The notes: generated from the letters alone by a model not told the origin. Numbered from the stretch's first letter, positions 45,546-56,427 are shown. The stretch: DNA of 64,000 bases from Clavaria fumosa (GCA_951802425.1 OX637803.1:2666001-2730000), one strand, 5' to 3'. Numbers and translations are program-made.

Positions 45546-46652
45546 CTAGCAGCGCGGCGATAGTGCGGCAAGCTGTGCCTCTGCACGAACTGTAGGGTTC
45601 TCACGAATGTAGTCCCTCCAGGTGGTCGACGACCAACGCCCCAGCGCCTGGATGATGTCCTCAGGAAGGCCAAGGGATGCATAGTAAGTAGCCCCTCCAG
45701 CACGTGCGGAGTGACCTCCAAATGAGCGATCAAGCACAGTGAAGAACTTGGTGTCGAACCACGAGCGAGTCGGCACCAGACCATTTTCGCAGATGAAGAG
45801 GGCGGCACGAACACCGTGATGAGCATCGCGTTGCGAGACATACTGCTCGAGGAGGGTGACGGGGTCTGCATCCTGTTGGTAAGTGAACAACACGTCTGTG
45901 CCGCGAAAGAAACGGTCCCCCTTATGATAAGGGAGGTGGTAGCATGCGCGCCTGCCGTCGAATGTGAGTGTGGCACGCTTGATGACTTTTCGCCAGTCAT
46001 GGAGTTCACAGTCATTGCTCCAGACAAGCTCACCGATGCGATGACAGGCGTAAAATGCGCATGAGAGGAGAGTTGCGAAGAGTAGGTCATCATATTTCCT
46101 GGATATTTGAGCACATTGTACAAAGGCAACAAGGTGAGCAGTGCGCAGGGGCAACTTGCGTCTGACAGGGTCTGCGCGCAGCTTTCGTGCACCAGCAATC
46201 GTAGCACGGACGTCAGGGTGTGCCCTGTTCTGCTCGAACTCAGGGTACAAGGCCTTGAGGAAGTGTCGTGCACCTGTAAGATACTTCGGAGCGGATGCGA
46301 TGAATTGTGAGGTGTAAGCGATATATCGACTCAAAGTCTCTGGAGTCGGGTCAAGAGGGAGTGAATGAGCAAGACAGAATGTGATGTAATCACGGGCACC
46401 AGTGGCATAGTTTTTAAATGTGGATCTTTCAATGGCATTGGCTCGAAGGAAAGACGTCCGGGCATCCAGGTCAGCCAAGGACATGGGTGGGCGAGCCATG
46501 TGAGAGGCACGGTGCCCACCCAACATGCTCAAAAGCACTCCTGCCATCGCGCCGGCAGAAGATATCGAGGTGGCTCGAATGTGCGGACGCGGTATGAAGG
46601 GAAGCGAGCGGCGAATTCGTCGAGACGAAGCCGAGAGAGTAAATCTGGACAT
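45546..46652 (-). CDS. Tyrosine recombinase of YR retrotransposon
   Basis: A 368-aa frame. The N-terminal core-binding part (RSTFKNYATGARDYITFC, PETLSRYIAYTSQFIA) is followed by a catalytic domain with Arg in CHRIGELVW, Lys in YHKGDRFF, the box GGHSARAGGATYYA (His-x-x-Arg), and the C-terminal LGRWSSTTWRDYIREN with the nucleophile Tyr. All catalytic residues of the family are visible. It inserts the circular cDNA without an integrase. It overlaps the 3' end of the RT frame by about 120 bp, as is usual for compact YR elements. The ATG at 46,652 is the first in frame, and MSLADLDA inside is an alternative start. Confidence 0.88.
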   Translation of the reverse strand: MSRFTLSASSRRIRRSLPFIPRPHIRATSISSAGAMAGVLLSMLGGHRASHMARPPMSLADLDARTSFLRANAIERSTFKNYATGARDYITFCLAHSLPLDPTPETLSRYIAYTSQFIASAPKYLTGARHFLKALYPEFEQNRAHPDVRATIAGARKLRADPVRRKLPLRTAHLVAFVQCAQISRKYDDLLFATLLSCAFYACHRIGELVWSNDCELHDWRKVIKRATLTFDGRRACYHLPYHKGDRFFRGTDVLFTYQQDADPVTLLEQYVSQRDAHHGVRAALFICENGLVPTRSWFDTKFFTVLDRSFGGHSARAGGATYYASLGLPEDIIQALGRWSSTTWRDYIRENPTVRAEAQLAALSPRC

Positions 46653-48371
46653 ACATTCATCTTGCCTGCTATGTGTCGAACACGCAAATCAACACCAGAA
46701 CGAAGGATGAGAGAGCCCACAGCGAGAAGGACTCCATTATGGATGGATTCGCTAGCTCGCAGTGAGTCAAAGAGTCCAACAGCATCAAGGCTGTCTGTCC
46801 AAAGGAGCAGATGAGCAGGGGGAGTAGGAAGTGAAGCGGCATGGTGAATGGCCGAAAGGATAGCAACGAGTTCAAGGAAAAGGATGTCAATCTTCACATC
46901 AAGAGGAGGTGGAGAGAGCTGGTAAGCGAAGCCGTTCCCTGCGAAGACGAATGCTAGGGCACCGTGAAGACTGGCATCGGTCCACATAACCATATCTGCG
47001 GCTGCATCCTCCCACAGCCCAGCATCAACAAATCTGACCCCAATTGCTTTGGGAATCGTGTCCACTAACCAGCTGAGGTCTCTTCGTACCTCGGCATTAA
47101 GAAATATGCCACGGGAAATGGCGGACTTCCCATCAATCTTCCGGTAAAGCTCCGTCAGTGCTGGGCGGCCCCAAGGTAGCACATTTAAGAGCCAGTTGAG
47201 ATGCCCCGCGAGGCGAAGCCATTCCCGCAGAGCCGGCTGACGATTCGGCGTGGCGAGGAATGCGGTCGTCTTTGCAATGATGTCGCTCACACTGCCCGGA
47301 GTGAGAGAGATGGTTCCCTTGTTGATGTCAACGAGAAAACCAATAATTTTAAGAGGGCAACCGGAGAGCTGCTTGTCATCGTCAAAAGGGCAACCGATTG
47401 CCTCCCAGAGTAAAAGAAGCTGGATCTGACGTGAGGGCCGAAGGACTCCTCTAAAAGGAAGCATGCGATCAGCAAAGTCCCAGCCAAAGAAATCATCCAT
47501 GTAAACATGGAGGTCAACAACTCCCAGTCTGCGGACTGCAATCCAGCAGATAAGGCTAGAGACAGCACACCAAATATGTGGTGAAGCACGGTTGCCGAAG
47601 ACTAGGCGTAGAACAATGTAAGGCTGATCATCAACACAAACAACTTGTCGGATCTGCCAGCATGGATGGGCAGGCAGGTTTAAGAAGGCCTTCGCAACAT
47701 CAGATTTGTAGGTGAGAAGACTGCGACCAGGGTTTTTCCGATGGGCATCATGAAGACATTGACCAAATGTCCGCATATCATCATATTTGACCTTGGCATC
47801 TTCTCGCCGAATACCGTCATTGAGACCAGACGCGGAATGGTCAGTCACAACTCGTGGTTTACCATCCTGCCAGACAACAAACAATGGCGAGACTTTCATT
47901 CCAGGGAGTATCCTGGGGATTTTGGACCATCGGTGTTGGGTAATCTCGCGGTCGCGAAAGTCCCGGATTGCTTGAAGGTCTTCATTCGAGGTAGAATAGT
48001 TTTTAAGTGGTTCATCATCAGGATCAGTCAACCACTCTCCCTCATCCAAGGGCCAGAACCCTTCACGAAGACCATTGATCACAGAGTGGACAAAGGGTTG
48101 GTTAGGATGAGATAAAAGGATTAATTCGAGTTTATTGGCATCGAACGGAGTCTCGACTTTGAGTTCATTATGATAAGTAGACAGTACCGCTTGAATGACA
48201 GGGTCGTCAAGAACCTGCTGCGGTGGAGAAGGAAGGGGAGGAGCTGATTCAGTGAATAGGACAGAGGGAGAAATGTTGTCATCAGAGTTGTCGGCCCAGA
48301 CGTAGCCGCGCTTGAAACGCGGGGAAGGAAGATCGAATGCTTTACATTTACTAGGTGGAGAGGAAACCATC
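46529..48371 (-). CDS. Reverse transcriptase-RNase H of YR retrotransposon
   Basis: From the ATG at 48,371 (MVSSPPSKCKAFD), one base after the stop of the upstream frame, about 613 codons. The RT has KPRVVTDHSASGLND, KSDVAKAFLNLPAHP, LVFGNRASPHIW and the catalytic VYMDDFFG. The connection block LRLAGHLNWLLNVLPWGRP is typical of DIRS-like elements. RNase H shows WTDASLHGALA, ELVAILSAI and LLLWTDSLDAV. No protease or DDE integrase is present, which is consistent with a YR element. The frame is open further upstream to 48,778, but the homology starts after the ATG chosen. Confidence 0.9.
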
Positions 48372-48743
48372 CTAGTCCTTTGCTGACTCTGCAGTTCGAC
48401 GTGGCTTGTCGCTGGGGCCGACGGTAGTGACGTTTCGCCTCCGTCTGGAGACCAGTCTAGCATAGCACGCGTCGCGGTCGTAGGCTCTGTGCATCTCACC
48501 ACACTCGCTGCAAACATTATGCCTCCTCCGGTTTGGACAAGAACCATCATTGCATCGCCCAAAATTCCAGTTCTCGCAAACAGACTGAGGCCGCTTTGGA
48601 TTCCCCTTCTCAGGGACTGAAGGACGCTTTGAACTCGAGCTACTACCTCTAGTAGCAGCAATAATCTGCGAGAGAAGTGGCGCATTGAGCCGGAGACGGT
48701 CATCGAGACGAAATGCCTCCGCCCCAGCACACAAGCGACACAT
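48372..48743 (-). CDS. CCCH zinc-finger Gag-like protein of YR retrotransposon
   Basis: A 123-aa frame. The C-terminal half contains CENWNFGRCNDGSCPNRR followed by CSECGEMHRAYDRDACY, a CCCH finger next to a second Cys/His cluster, as in Gag-like proteins of basidiomycete YR elements. The frame is open upstream into the terminal repeat, where the palindromic insert cuts it, so the true start may have been lost. It probably binds the element RNA. Confidence 0.65.
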   Translation of the reverse strand: MCRLCAGAEAFRLDDRLRLNAPLLSQIIAATRGSSSSSKRPSVPEKGNPKRPQSVCENWNFGRCNDGSCPNRRRHNVCSECGEMHRAYDRDACYARLVSRRRRNVTTVGPSDKPRRTAESAKD

Positions 48744-50211
48744 TTACCTGTGTCCCATGATTGCCAGTGCCTTGCCACTGCCTCCGCCGTCGCGCCGTCT
48801 CGGCATTTGTGCTATGGCCTTGTAGCGGACACTCGCTGAGACAGGACCGTGCGCATGGCTCCACCCAGGTGATCCTGTAGTTTTGATGTATCATATGCAC
48901 CAAATTGATGCATTTGAGTGATGAACAATTAGCATCAATTGGTGCATGCACCTGATGTATCACTTTGGAGCATCTGATGCATTACCTCCTCATTGGGTGT
49001 GGATGGTACATCTGATATATCATGATGCCAGATGATGCATCTGCCATAGCCATAGACAGTGAATGTATCATACATACATAATGTTGATGTATCAGCATGT
49101 CAGCATCTGATATATTGTTGAAGCTGTTCTGGAAATTTGGCCATCTGATATAACATGGACATTCAATACATCACTACCAATGCTTATCCAAAAATGAATA
49201 AAAAAGCGAATTTATTATCATCAAACTTAAACTTATTACTGTATTACAGTAATGACTAAAATTAAATCTATTTCTATTTAAATTCTATTTATTCACACTC
49301 TATCACAAGTCCCAAAGTTGGGAGAAAGTGGGGGGGGAAGCAGGGCAAGTTGCTGTATTTATATGCCACGCTTTGTGGCTGTGCAAACGCGTGACATGGT
49401 AACGTTGATTAGGTGTTACCATGTCACGACTTTGCACAGCCACAAAGTGCGGCATATAAATACAGCAACTTGCCCTGCTTCCCCCCCCACTTTCTCCCAA
49501 CTTTGGGACTTGTGATAGAGTGTGAATAAATAGAATTTAAATAGAAATAGATTTAATATTAGTCATTACTGTAATACAGTAATAAGTTTAAGTTTGATGA
49601 TAATAAATTCGCTTTTTTATTCATTTTTGGATAAGCATTGGTAGTGATGTATTGAATGTCCATGTTATATCAGATGTGCCAAATTTCCAGAACAGCTTCA
49701 ACAATACATCAGATGCTGACATGCTGATACATCAACATTATGTATGCATGATACATTCACTGTCTATGGCTATGGCAGATGCATCATCTGTCATCATGAT
49801 ATATCAGATGTACCATCCACACTCAATGAGGAGGTAATGCATCAGATGCTCCAAAGTGATACATCAGGTGCATGCACCAATTGATGCTAATTGTTCATCA
49901 CTCAAATGCATCAATTTGGTGCATATGATATATCAAAGCTACAGGATGTGGTGCTCCACCCCCCCCTTTCCGCACTGCTTGCCCTCGCCCCTTCAGCTCG
50001 AGGCATCCCAGTGTCGGTATGCACTCTGTGCCCATGCTCAGCCGAAAAACGCTGACCCCCAGCACCTTACTAGACACGCTTTGACTCTTTTGGTTCTCAC
50101 CTAGCTCGTCATTCGCGTGTCCCTAGTAAGTGCCTCTTATGCGCTATGCTGTTCTGCATCTCGCGCCTCAACTCAACATTGCGTTCACTCTTTTTCTAGA
50201 CCTATCAAGCT
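48716..50211. repeat. YR element right inverted repeat (interrupted)
   Basis: The inner part 48,716-48,866 and outer part 49,962-50,211 are the reverse complement of 44,892-45,297. The insertion of the palindromic element separates them. Confidence 0.9.
48867..49952. mobile_element. Palindromic foldback element with 9-bp target duplication
   Basis: Two arms of about 537 bp (48,867-49,403 and 49,415-49,952) are near-perfect reverse complements around a core GTGACATGGTAAC with an 11-bp loop. The element is flanked by the 9-bp direct repeat GCTCCACCC (48,858-48,866 and 49,953-49,961), which restores the YR inverted repeat when joined. A 9-bp duplication and very long TIRs fit Mutator-like elements. 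No transposase is present; mirrored frames on both strands (for example MGESGGGSRASC) only reflect the palindrome. Confidence 0.9.
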
Positions 50212-50444
50212 GCCCCGTCCAACAGCGTGTGGTTTGTGGCAATCACATCTCTTCCTGCCTGACTTGTGCACATCGTCGTTTCTCATCGTGCGCATCACTC
50301 AGAACAGCTGCGGGACGGCTCAGCACACTTAGCAGAGATGATGAATTACTGTAAAGAGGTTATTCGGTGCTTTGCAACTTGCGGGGGGTCGGTCCACCGC
50401 ACAATTGCAGGCTCTGATATACTAGCAATATAAATTGCTTCTAT

Positions 50445-50537
50445 CCTATCATTTAACTAATGAACGGGTGGACGGCCTATCATTTAACTAATGAACGGGT
50501 GGACGGCCTATCATTTAATTAATGAACGGGTGGACGG
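50445..50537. repeat. Three 31-bp tandem repeats
   Basis: Units at 50,445, 50,476 and 50,507 begin CCTATCATTTAACTAATG and end GGGTGGACGG, with one substitution in the third. Confidence 0.93.
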
Positions 50538-51264
50538 ATGGCAAAGGAGTTTATAGGGCAGTGACCGCAATCATCACCCTCAGGCCAACAGAGCACCATT
50601 CCCAAGTTTATTGATATAGAACTAGCCACTTCTTGAAATCCGAGACAAATCCAGTAACTATACCATTTACTCTATGTTGACACAATCATTCTTTTACCGC
50701 TTCATCGTCAACAACAAATTGTCGGTCGTGCTGCATCGCGCGCGTCGGCGTGACGGAGCGCGAGCGGTGCAGCCTCGGTGTGGCGGCCGGGGCGATCGGC
50801 CAGCCGAAGAGGGTCACGAGGATGACCGATTCTGATGGTGCTGGAGGTGACATAGTGGATCCTGGAGCGCTGGTGTTCCCTCCAGATGGAATCGGCTGTA
50901 TGGAGTCAGTGGCGAGCTGGCTAGCTGTGTTTAAGGGGTCAGATGAGAGTGCCGACTGGAGTGTTTGGACTTGGGTGCAAGGGAAGAATGCAGCGACGAG
51001 CCTGATGGACGGTACTCAGGCTCTTGGTGTGAAGGGAGGGGGTTGACACTTGCGGAGAAGCCCGCTCGAGGCAGGCGACGAAGGTGGTTGTGAGGATGCA
51101 GGCGGTAGTGAAGCCGGGGTCGTTACGGTTGTTAGAGTGGAAGGTAGAGAATGGGTTGGCTGCCTTTGCGGCACTGGCATGCGAAGGGTGGCACTCAGAT
51201 GCGGGGGTGGATTTGGAGAGGGCACAGGCTGGGTCTTTCCTACGTCGTTGACGGCGTTCTGTTG
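50538..51264. other. Unresolved region
   Basis: Open frames exist on both strands (for example 50,750-51,046 plus, and a minus frame with NPFSTFHSNNRNDPGFTTAC), but none could be tied to a family and splice signals are not decisive. The downstream half of the CHS7-like gene could lie here. Confidence 0.3.
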
Positions 51265-51341
51265 TACGTCGCGGCGTATTACTGTAAATCCAACTCAAGA
51301 CAGGTCTAAGACTGCCTGAGTCACTTCGCACTTTCCCTGAT
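51265..51341. mobile_element. Short fragment of CATCAGG-terminus element
   Basis: On the minus strand CATCAGGGAAAGTGCGAAG followed by GACTCAGGCAGTCTTAGACC matches the left end of the TIR element at 4903. It ends within 80 bp and interrupts the CHS7-like exon. No TA duplication is visible. Confidence 0.65.
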
Positions 51342-51798
51342 GGGAATGATTTCGAACTTCGTCAAGGCTGAATGCGATGATGTAGAACATGGTGAGAGAG
51401 GATTTGAGGATTTGGTTGATTTGTTTTTGGGCGGGAGAGGGTAAACGGAGGAGTAGTGTGGGCTGGTTGGCGACATACCAACAGCAACTTTCCTCCTATG
51501 AAGAAGACGACGACCGCGCTCACGCCGGACACCATGATGTTGGCGATGTTGGCAAATGAACCATTGAAACCGAGCCTGGGTATACCACAAACCGGGTTGA
51601 TGTCGCTGGGTTAGCAGAAGGGTCCTTGAGGGTAGTAGATGATTTCAAGAGCTCGGCGGAAAGGACCTCTGAGATGCAGCAGCTGAGTGCTAGTGTGGGG
51701 ATTTTTAAGCGAGACTTTATCTGATGATAGAGCAAATTACACCACGGATAGGAAGGGACATTTCTACATAGAGCGGAGGAATCGCCGAACGTGGTCAT
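51342..51798 (-). pseudogene. CHS7-like (chitin synthase export chaperone family) gene fragment
   Basis: CHS7-type proteins are multi-pass ER membrane proteins that help chitin synthase leave the ER. The ATG at 51,798 gives MTTFGDSSALCRNVPSYPW with CNLLYHQ, resembling the family start FGDxxxxC-P-CxL. After a probable intron comes INPVCGIPRLGFNGSFANIA with a hydrophobic helix (IMVSGVSAVVVFFIGGKLLL), then an intron and TMFYIIAFSLDEV, where a CATCAGG fragment cuts the exon. The downstream helices were not found. The match is by pattern only, and the gene may be a pseudogene or an unrelated small membrane protein. Confidence 0.4.
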
Positions 51799-52163
51799 AG
51801 CAGGACGGTGGGAGGGGGACGGGAGGCCGGCGAGTCGTGAAAAGGGGAGGAGGGGGCAGGGAGGATCTGGAGATGGGTGGAAGAGAGGGAGTGTGGCACG
51901 CGTGTATCACTCGAGCTGGATCGCCTTCTTCAATGGTGTCGGCGTTGTCTGACATCGGCTTTGCAAAAGGATTGAAATCACTTCTTTCGATTCAAACAAC
52001 ATTCTTTGTACACATTCAAAGACATGAGAAACCCTCGCATTCTATTTATTCTCTTTGCTTCAGGTAGCGACGAGGAGGTCTGGGATCGGAATGGTGAAGA
52101 AGAGATGAGTAAAAGGTGTGGGTTCTTTTCTTCAAGGACTCGCCTCGGCTTGATCATTTCCTA

Positions 52164-52476
52164 TCACCTATCCTTTGGGGGGGGGGGTGGGGGTTCGGGG
52201 CTGGCGGGGCTGGCGGGGCTGGTGACATCGGGGGGAGGCCAAGTCATTGTCTCAATATCCTGGTGAGGATATCAGTTTGTAGTAGTAAGACAGTTATTTA
52301 TCGGAGACATACTTCTACCATGATGTCCGGGTCGTCCGCTTCTGGGGCCTCATCGTCAGACTGTGGCGGTGCATGATCCTCGTAGTCAGACTAAAAATTG
52401 GGTCAGTTTGTTTAACAGTAAGACGCTATTGCAGACTCACATCATTACGACTAGCGTGTGAACCGCAACCTCCCAT
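52164..52476 (-). CDS. Putative 69-aa acidic, Pro-rich protein with acylation-type N-terminus
   Basis: Three exons (52,441-52,476; 52,313-52,390; 52,164-52,259) are joined by clean introns of 50 and 53 nt (gtgagt...ttttag, gtatgt...caccag) and keep one frame. The protein starts MGGCGSHASRND, fitting an N-myristoylation Gly2 plus palmitoylation Cys4 signal. It continues with an Asp/Glu-rich stretch (SDDEAPEADDPD), then PPPDVTSPASPASPEPPPPP and KDR. No family is recognised. The consistent splicing supports a gene, but the small size and low complexity leave real doubt. Confidence 0.4.
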
Positions 52477-52630
52477 TTTATCTTCGCTGTCTCGTTGTAG
52501 TCTCACTTGTGGGATCTGTTGGGGCTGTCTATGTTAAGGGCTGTCTCTTTATATGCTAATAATTCGATGCTAAATCGGTAATAGTAATTGAATTGCCATT
52601 TCGGTATCACCATCTGTATGGTGTATGGAC

Positions 52631-53320
52631 GGAATGCCGTGAATTGGTAAATTAGAGGATGACGGGATAACAACTGAATTCACAGCATGGGACTGAATCC
52701 AATTATCTCGTCCGATTACTCCGTCGGGCGACTGTTTTCCACTCACCGCATGTCCGTGTGATACACTTAAATAAACAAATTCTTGAGTTTCCCGTAACCC
52801 TTCGATGTGTGGCTTTGCTTGATGTGGTGCGGTGAGTGCCGACGAACCTGAAACATCACCGATGTATGGCCAGTGGCAGCGGAATGCCATGGATTGGCAA
52901 ATTAGCAAATTCACGGGATAACAACTGAATTGACAGTATCGGGTTGAGAGCTGTGTGGATTCAATTACCTCGTCCGATTACTCCGTCGGGCGACCATTTT
53001 CCACTCACCGCATGTCCGTGTGATACACTTAGTAAACAAGTCCTTGAGTTTCGCGTAACCCTTCGAGGTGTGGCTTTGCTTGATGTGGTGCGGTGATTGC
53101 CGACGAACCTGAAACCTCCAATGGCAGCGGAATGCCGTGGATTGGCAAATTCATGGGATAACAACTGAATTGAAAGTATCGGGCTGAGAGCTCTGTGAAT
53201 TCAATTATCTCGTCCGATTACTCCGTCGGGCGACCATTTTCCACTCACCGCATGTCCGTGTGACACTTAGTAAACAAATTCTTGAGTTTCGCGTAACCCT
53301 TCAAGGTATGGCTTTGCTTG
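52631..53320. repeat. Three tandem units of about 250 bp
   Basis: Units start at about 52,631, 52,881 and 53,129 with GGAATGCCRTGRATTGG. Each contains TCGTCCGATTACTCCGTCGG, CACTCACCGCATGTCCGTGT and TTCGCGTAACCCTTCGA. Divergence between units is modest. No coding function is apparent. Confidence 0.88.
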
Positions 53321-53499
53321 AGTATGTTGATGGGCCGGGAACAAGAAGGAATTGAAACCCTCACCGCTGTATAGCAATGTGTTACATTGTGTCACGTGTG
53401 TTTTCCCAATGCAGTCTGTCGCACTAGGTTACGAGTGCGTTTCTCTCTTGCCGCACTCTGTCTCTCACTTACTCACACACATCTGTTGCACCATCGAGC

Positions 53500-56024
53500 A
53501 ATGACAACCCCGCAATAGTCAATGGAACCACGCTCTCGATTGCCACGCTCACTGCTGTAGCGCGGTATCACGCGCGTTAAGCTTGACGAATCACAAGAGC
53601 TCAAGGAGAGGATAGTCAAGGGTCGAGCTACCATCGTCTCCACTTTGCAGGCTAGGATCAGCCTCTATAGATTAAACACCGGCTTTGGCGAGAGTGGTCG
53701 GTCTTTTCTTTTTTTTCTTTTCTTCCGTGTTGTTCTCAGTTATTTGACAACCTCTTGCGCAGCCGTCACTTGCACCGATGACTGTTCAGCATTAGGCAAT
53801 GCTTTCCTCGAGCATCACTTTGTTGGCGTGCCCCTATCCATACAACTCACATCTGTATTACCTTTAGTAGATCTGCTCGCTTCTATAAGCATGCCGGAGT
53901 CCTGGGTCCGTGGCGCCATTCTCACTCGGATGAATTGTCTTATTCGCGGCCACTCTGGCGTTCGCTGGGAGCTCGTAGAGAAACTCGGAGAGCTTCTTCA
54001 AGATAACATCATCCCCCTTGTACCCCTCAGGACCAGCATATCCACTTCAGGAGGTAGAGACCCAGTTTCCTTCCTCCCATGAACCGGTTGCAGCAATGCA
54101 TTTGGGCAAGGACGAACACATATCTGATATGGCTTGTTTTAAGACCTCTCTCCCTCTCATATGTAGCCACTGTGCTCCTCGGGAATCCTGCGATCCGCGT
54201 ATTTGTCGGTCCGGCGAGGTTCGGGCCTCGGCAGCTCGTGTCTACGCACGAAGCGTTCAGAGCGCATGGCGTCACGCCCTTCGTGTTTGAAGACAAGGAG
54301 TATCTCAGCATCGCCAACGGCACGGCACCCTCCGCAGCGACGGCCGCGCTGGCGCTGCATGATGCCGTACACCTGGCCCTTCTTTCCCATGTTCTCACGG
54401 CGTTGTGTAGAGACCCTTGGCGGCGTGCGTGGCTCATTCCACCCTTTCATACATGATACCGCTCGCCCTCATCCTGGCCAGGTTAGCAGACAGCCTTTTT
54501 ATTTATTTTAGTCATCCTGTCTTATTTTAAACTCACCTAGATTGAATCTGCTCGCATTATTTGGGACCTTCTTGAAGGAAGTGCATTCGCACTCGCAAAC
54601 CAAGAGGGGCTGAGGATAATAGGGTGCTTCGACAGCATCGGTACCCTCTACGTACAGGAGCCCAGTTTTTGGGATCGCAGGTGGAGGAGGTTCTTCACGC
54701 GTGTGAGGCTGTCACGATAGAACTGAACTCGAGTGTGTGTTTTTTTCCTTTCCTTCCGCTCAATTTAGCTGAGCATCTATTTCACAGCAACGGACAACCC
54801 TCTCTTTGACGTGCAAAGTGGGGAAGTGCATCACTGCGGCAAATTCCAGCTGATGGCTGTCGGCAATGCAATGGAAAAGACTAGGCTCTGCGTTGCACCA
54901 CACCGGCAGGATTCTTTTCGCGCAGTCTACAGAGCTGCTCAACCCGGCTATGAATGGTGGCCTGCCTCCGAATGCGGCCGCGACGGACCCGTCGCTGAAT
55001 TTCCATGCCAAGGGCATCGACATCGCTACTGCTGCGTATGTCAGCGAACTGGGCTACCTTGCTTATCCTGTCACGACGCATATTCAGCCCGCCGAGATGC
55101 ACAATCAGTCGGTCAAGTAAGAATCCCTTTGATGACATGTCGCTCGGTTGTTCTTACACCCTTGTTCTCTTTTTTCTGCAGCTCATTGGCGTTGATCTCT
55201 GCCCGTGCTGCGATAAATTCAGTGGAAGTGCTGCTTATGGCATCGTACCCCTATGTATTGTGCCAGGCGTTGGACCTGCGTACCCTGAAACACGACTTCT
55301 ACGATTGTTTGAACACTATTATCACTGAAGAGTATCAGAACACGTTCGCTCTCTTTACCGCGGACGTGGACGGAGACAACATCGGCAAGAAGGTCTGGAT
55401 GGCCATGCGCGAGACGCTTGTGTCGACAAGCATGATGGACAGTGACCAGCGGATCCACAAGATGTGCGAGTCGAGCTCCCCAGTCTTCCTCGAGGCGTCT
55501 CAAAAGCGGAGACATTTGGACGTCGGTGACGCGACGGACGGTAAGGACAACAAGCGTGTGCGTGTCTGTAGAGCACTCGGTGCAGACATTCAAGGCGCGC
55601 GTCGCGGAGCGTGCGGGGGCGCTGTTCGGACGGCGTACCTGACTGGGGCGATGTTTCGTTTCCTGGCGTACCTGACTGGGGCGATGTTTCGTTTCCCGGC
55701 GTACCTGACTGGGGCGAAGGGCCCCGCTCCGGCTGGACGATTCTTGGGCCGGACGAGGCCCATATATGAGTATGCCCGTGTGAGGCTTGGAGTGAAGATG
55801 CATGGATTGGGGAGCCACGTCAAGTGGGAGAAGGGTCTCGGGCTGGACGAGGCACTCATTGGTGATAACATCTCCCGGATCTTTGAGGTGAGTTGCTCAC
55901 AGCCGTTTTTGTTCCTTCATCTTGTTTTGTTTCCCGTTTTCGAGCTGATTGGGGATTATGTCGGTAGGCCATGCGTGATGGCGAGATGCCGGGAGTTCTG
56001 GCCAAGTTGATGCGTACTGGCTAG
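53500..56024 (+). pseudogene. PAL: Phenylalanine ammonia-lyase pseudogene, copy 2
   Basis: This copy reaches further upstream than copy 1: NGTTLSIATLTAVARYHAR, a one-base loss, LDESQELKERI, LQARISLYRLNTGFGESG, an intron and LEHHFVGV precede the PESWVRGAI block. The MIO triad reads Thr-Ser-Gly (ISTSG) instead of Ala-Ser-Gly, so the prosthetic group could not be expected to form normally. A further one-base loss in the run after DLS (about 54,150; ctctccctctc against ctctcccctctc in copy 1) shifts the frame. The shared lesions before GVRGSFHPF and after MEKTRL are present. It ends TAG at 56,024. Confidence 0.9.
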
Positions 56025-56427
56025 ATTTACACTAGTTTTCTCAAGGTGGGCTTTAATGGCATTAGAAAAATGGAGAGAGTGCTGTGTTTGATTCACTGAC
56101 ATGGCTCTTCCCTGTCTTGACTTCTCTATGTTGCGGTGGATTGATTGCCAATCACACACTTTATATGATTTATTTATTAATTATTATTATTATTATTATT
56201 ATTACTCATTTTGGGGCTATGCCCTATGCTAGAGCCAGAGTATGCTACTTGTTGCCTATCTCTATGTTGCTGAATTAGTCTGCCTCAACATGAGCTCTGG
56301 GCCACTGCAGCACCATCATGTGAGATGTGCTTGTTGAGTGTAAGAGCAAAAGAATGTGAGAGTGAGAGAATGTAAGTGTCACAGTCCTGTTCAGTTAGTA
56401 GCAGAAAGGGTTAGCAGAGATATAGTA
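53820..56427. repeat. Segmental duplication, copy 2
   Basis: Matches 1-2606 in direct orientation. The right edge coincides with insertion of a gypsy LTR at 56,426 after TATAG. Confidence 0.93.

Larger units (their letters stand above)
44732..50211 (-). mobile_element. Tyrosine-recombinase retrotransposon (DIRS/Ngaro-type)
   Basis: Three minus-strand frames (CCCH-finger Gag-like, RT-RNase H, tyrosine recombinase) lie between inverted repeats: 44,892-45,297 is the reverse complement of 48,716-50,211 once the palindromic insert is removed. An identical 93-bp direct repeat flanks the left inverted repeat (44,730-44,822 and 45,339-45,431). Such elements integrate by a recombinase and usually make no target duplication. 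A 9-bp GCCCCGTCC occurs at both borders (44,723-44,731 and 50,212-50,220), which is unexplained. It lies directly downstream of REV1. Confidence 0.82.

Noticed and set aside
49303..49515. Twin 65-aa frames starting MGESGGGSRASC on both strands
   Set aside because: They are mirror images produced by the palindrome arms. No independent support for a protein.
44723..50220. 9-bp GCCCCGTCC at both borders of the YR element as a true target duplication
   Set aside because: YR elements normally make none, and two of the bases also belong to the 93-bp direct repeat. Kept only as an observation.
50445..53320. Tandem repeats considered as a CRISPR array
   Set aside because: The 31-bp units are directly adjacent with no spacers, the 250-bp units are too long, and the genome is fungal.
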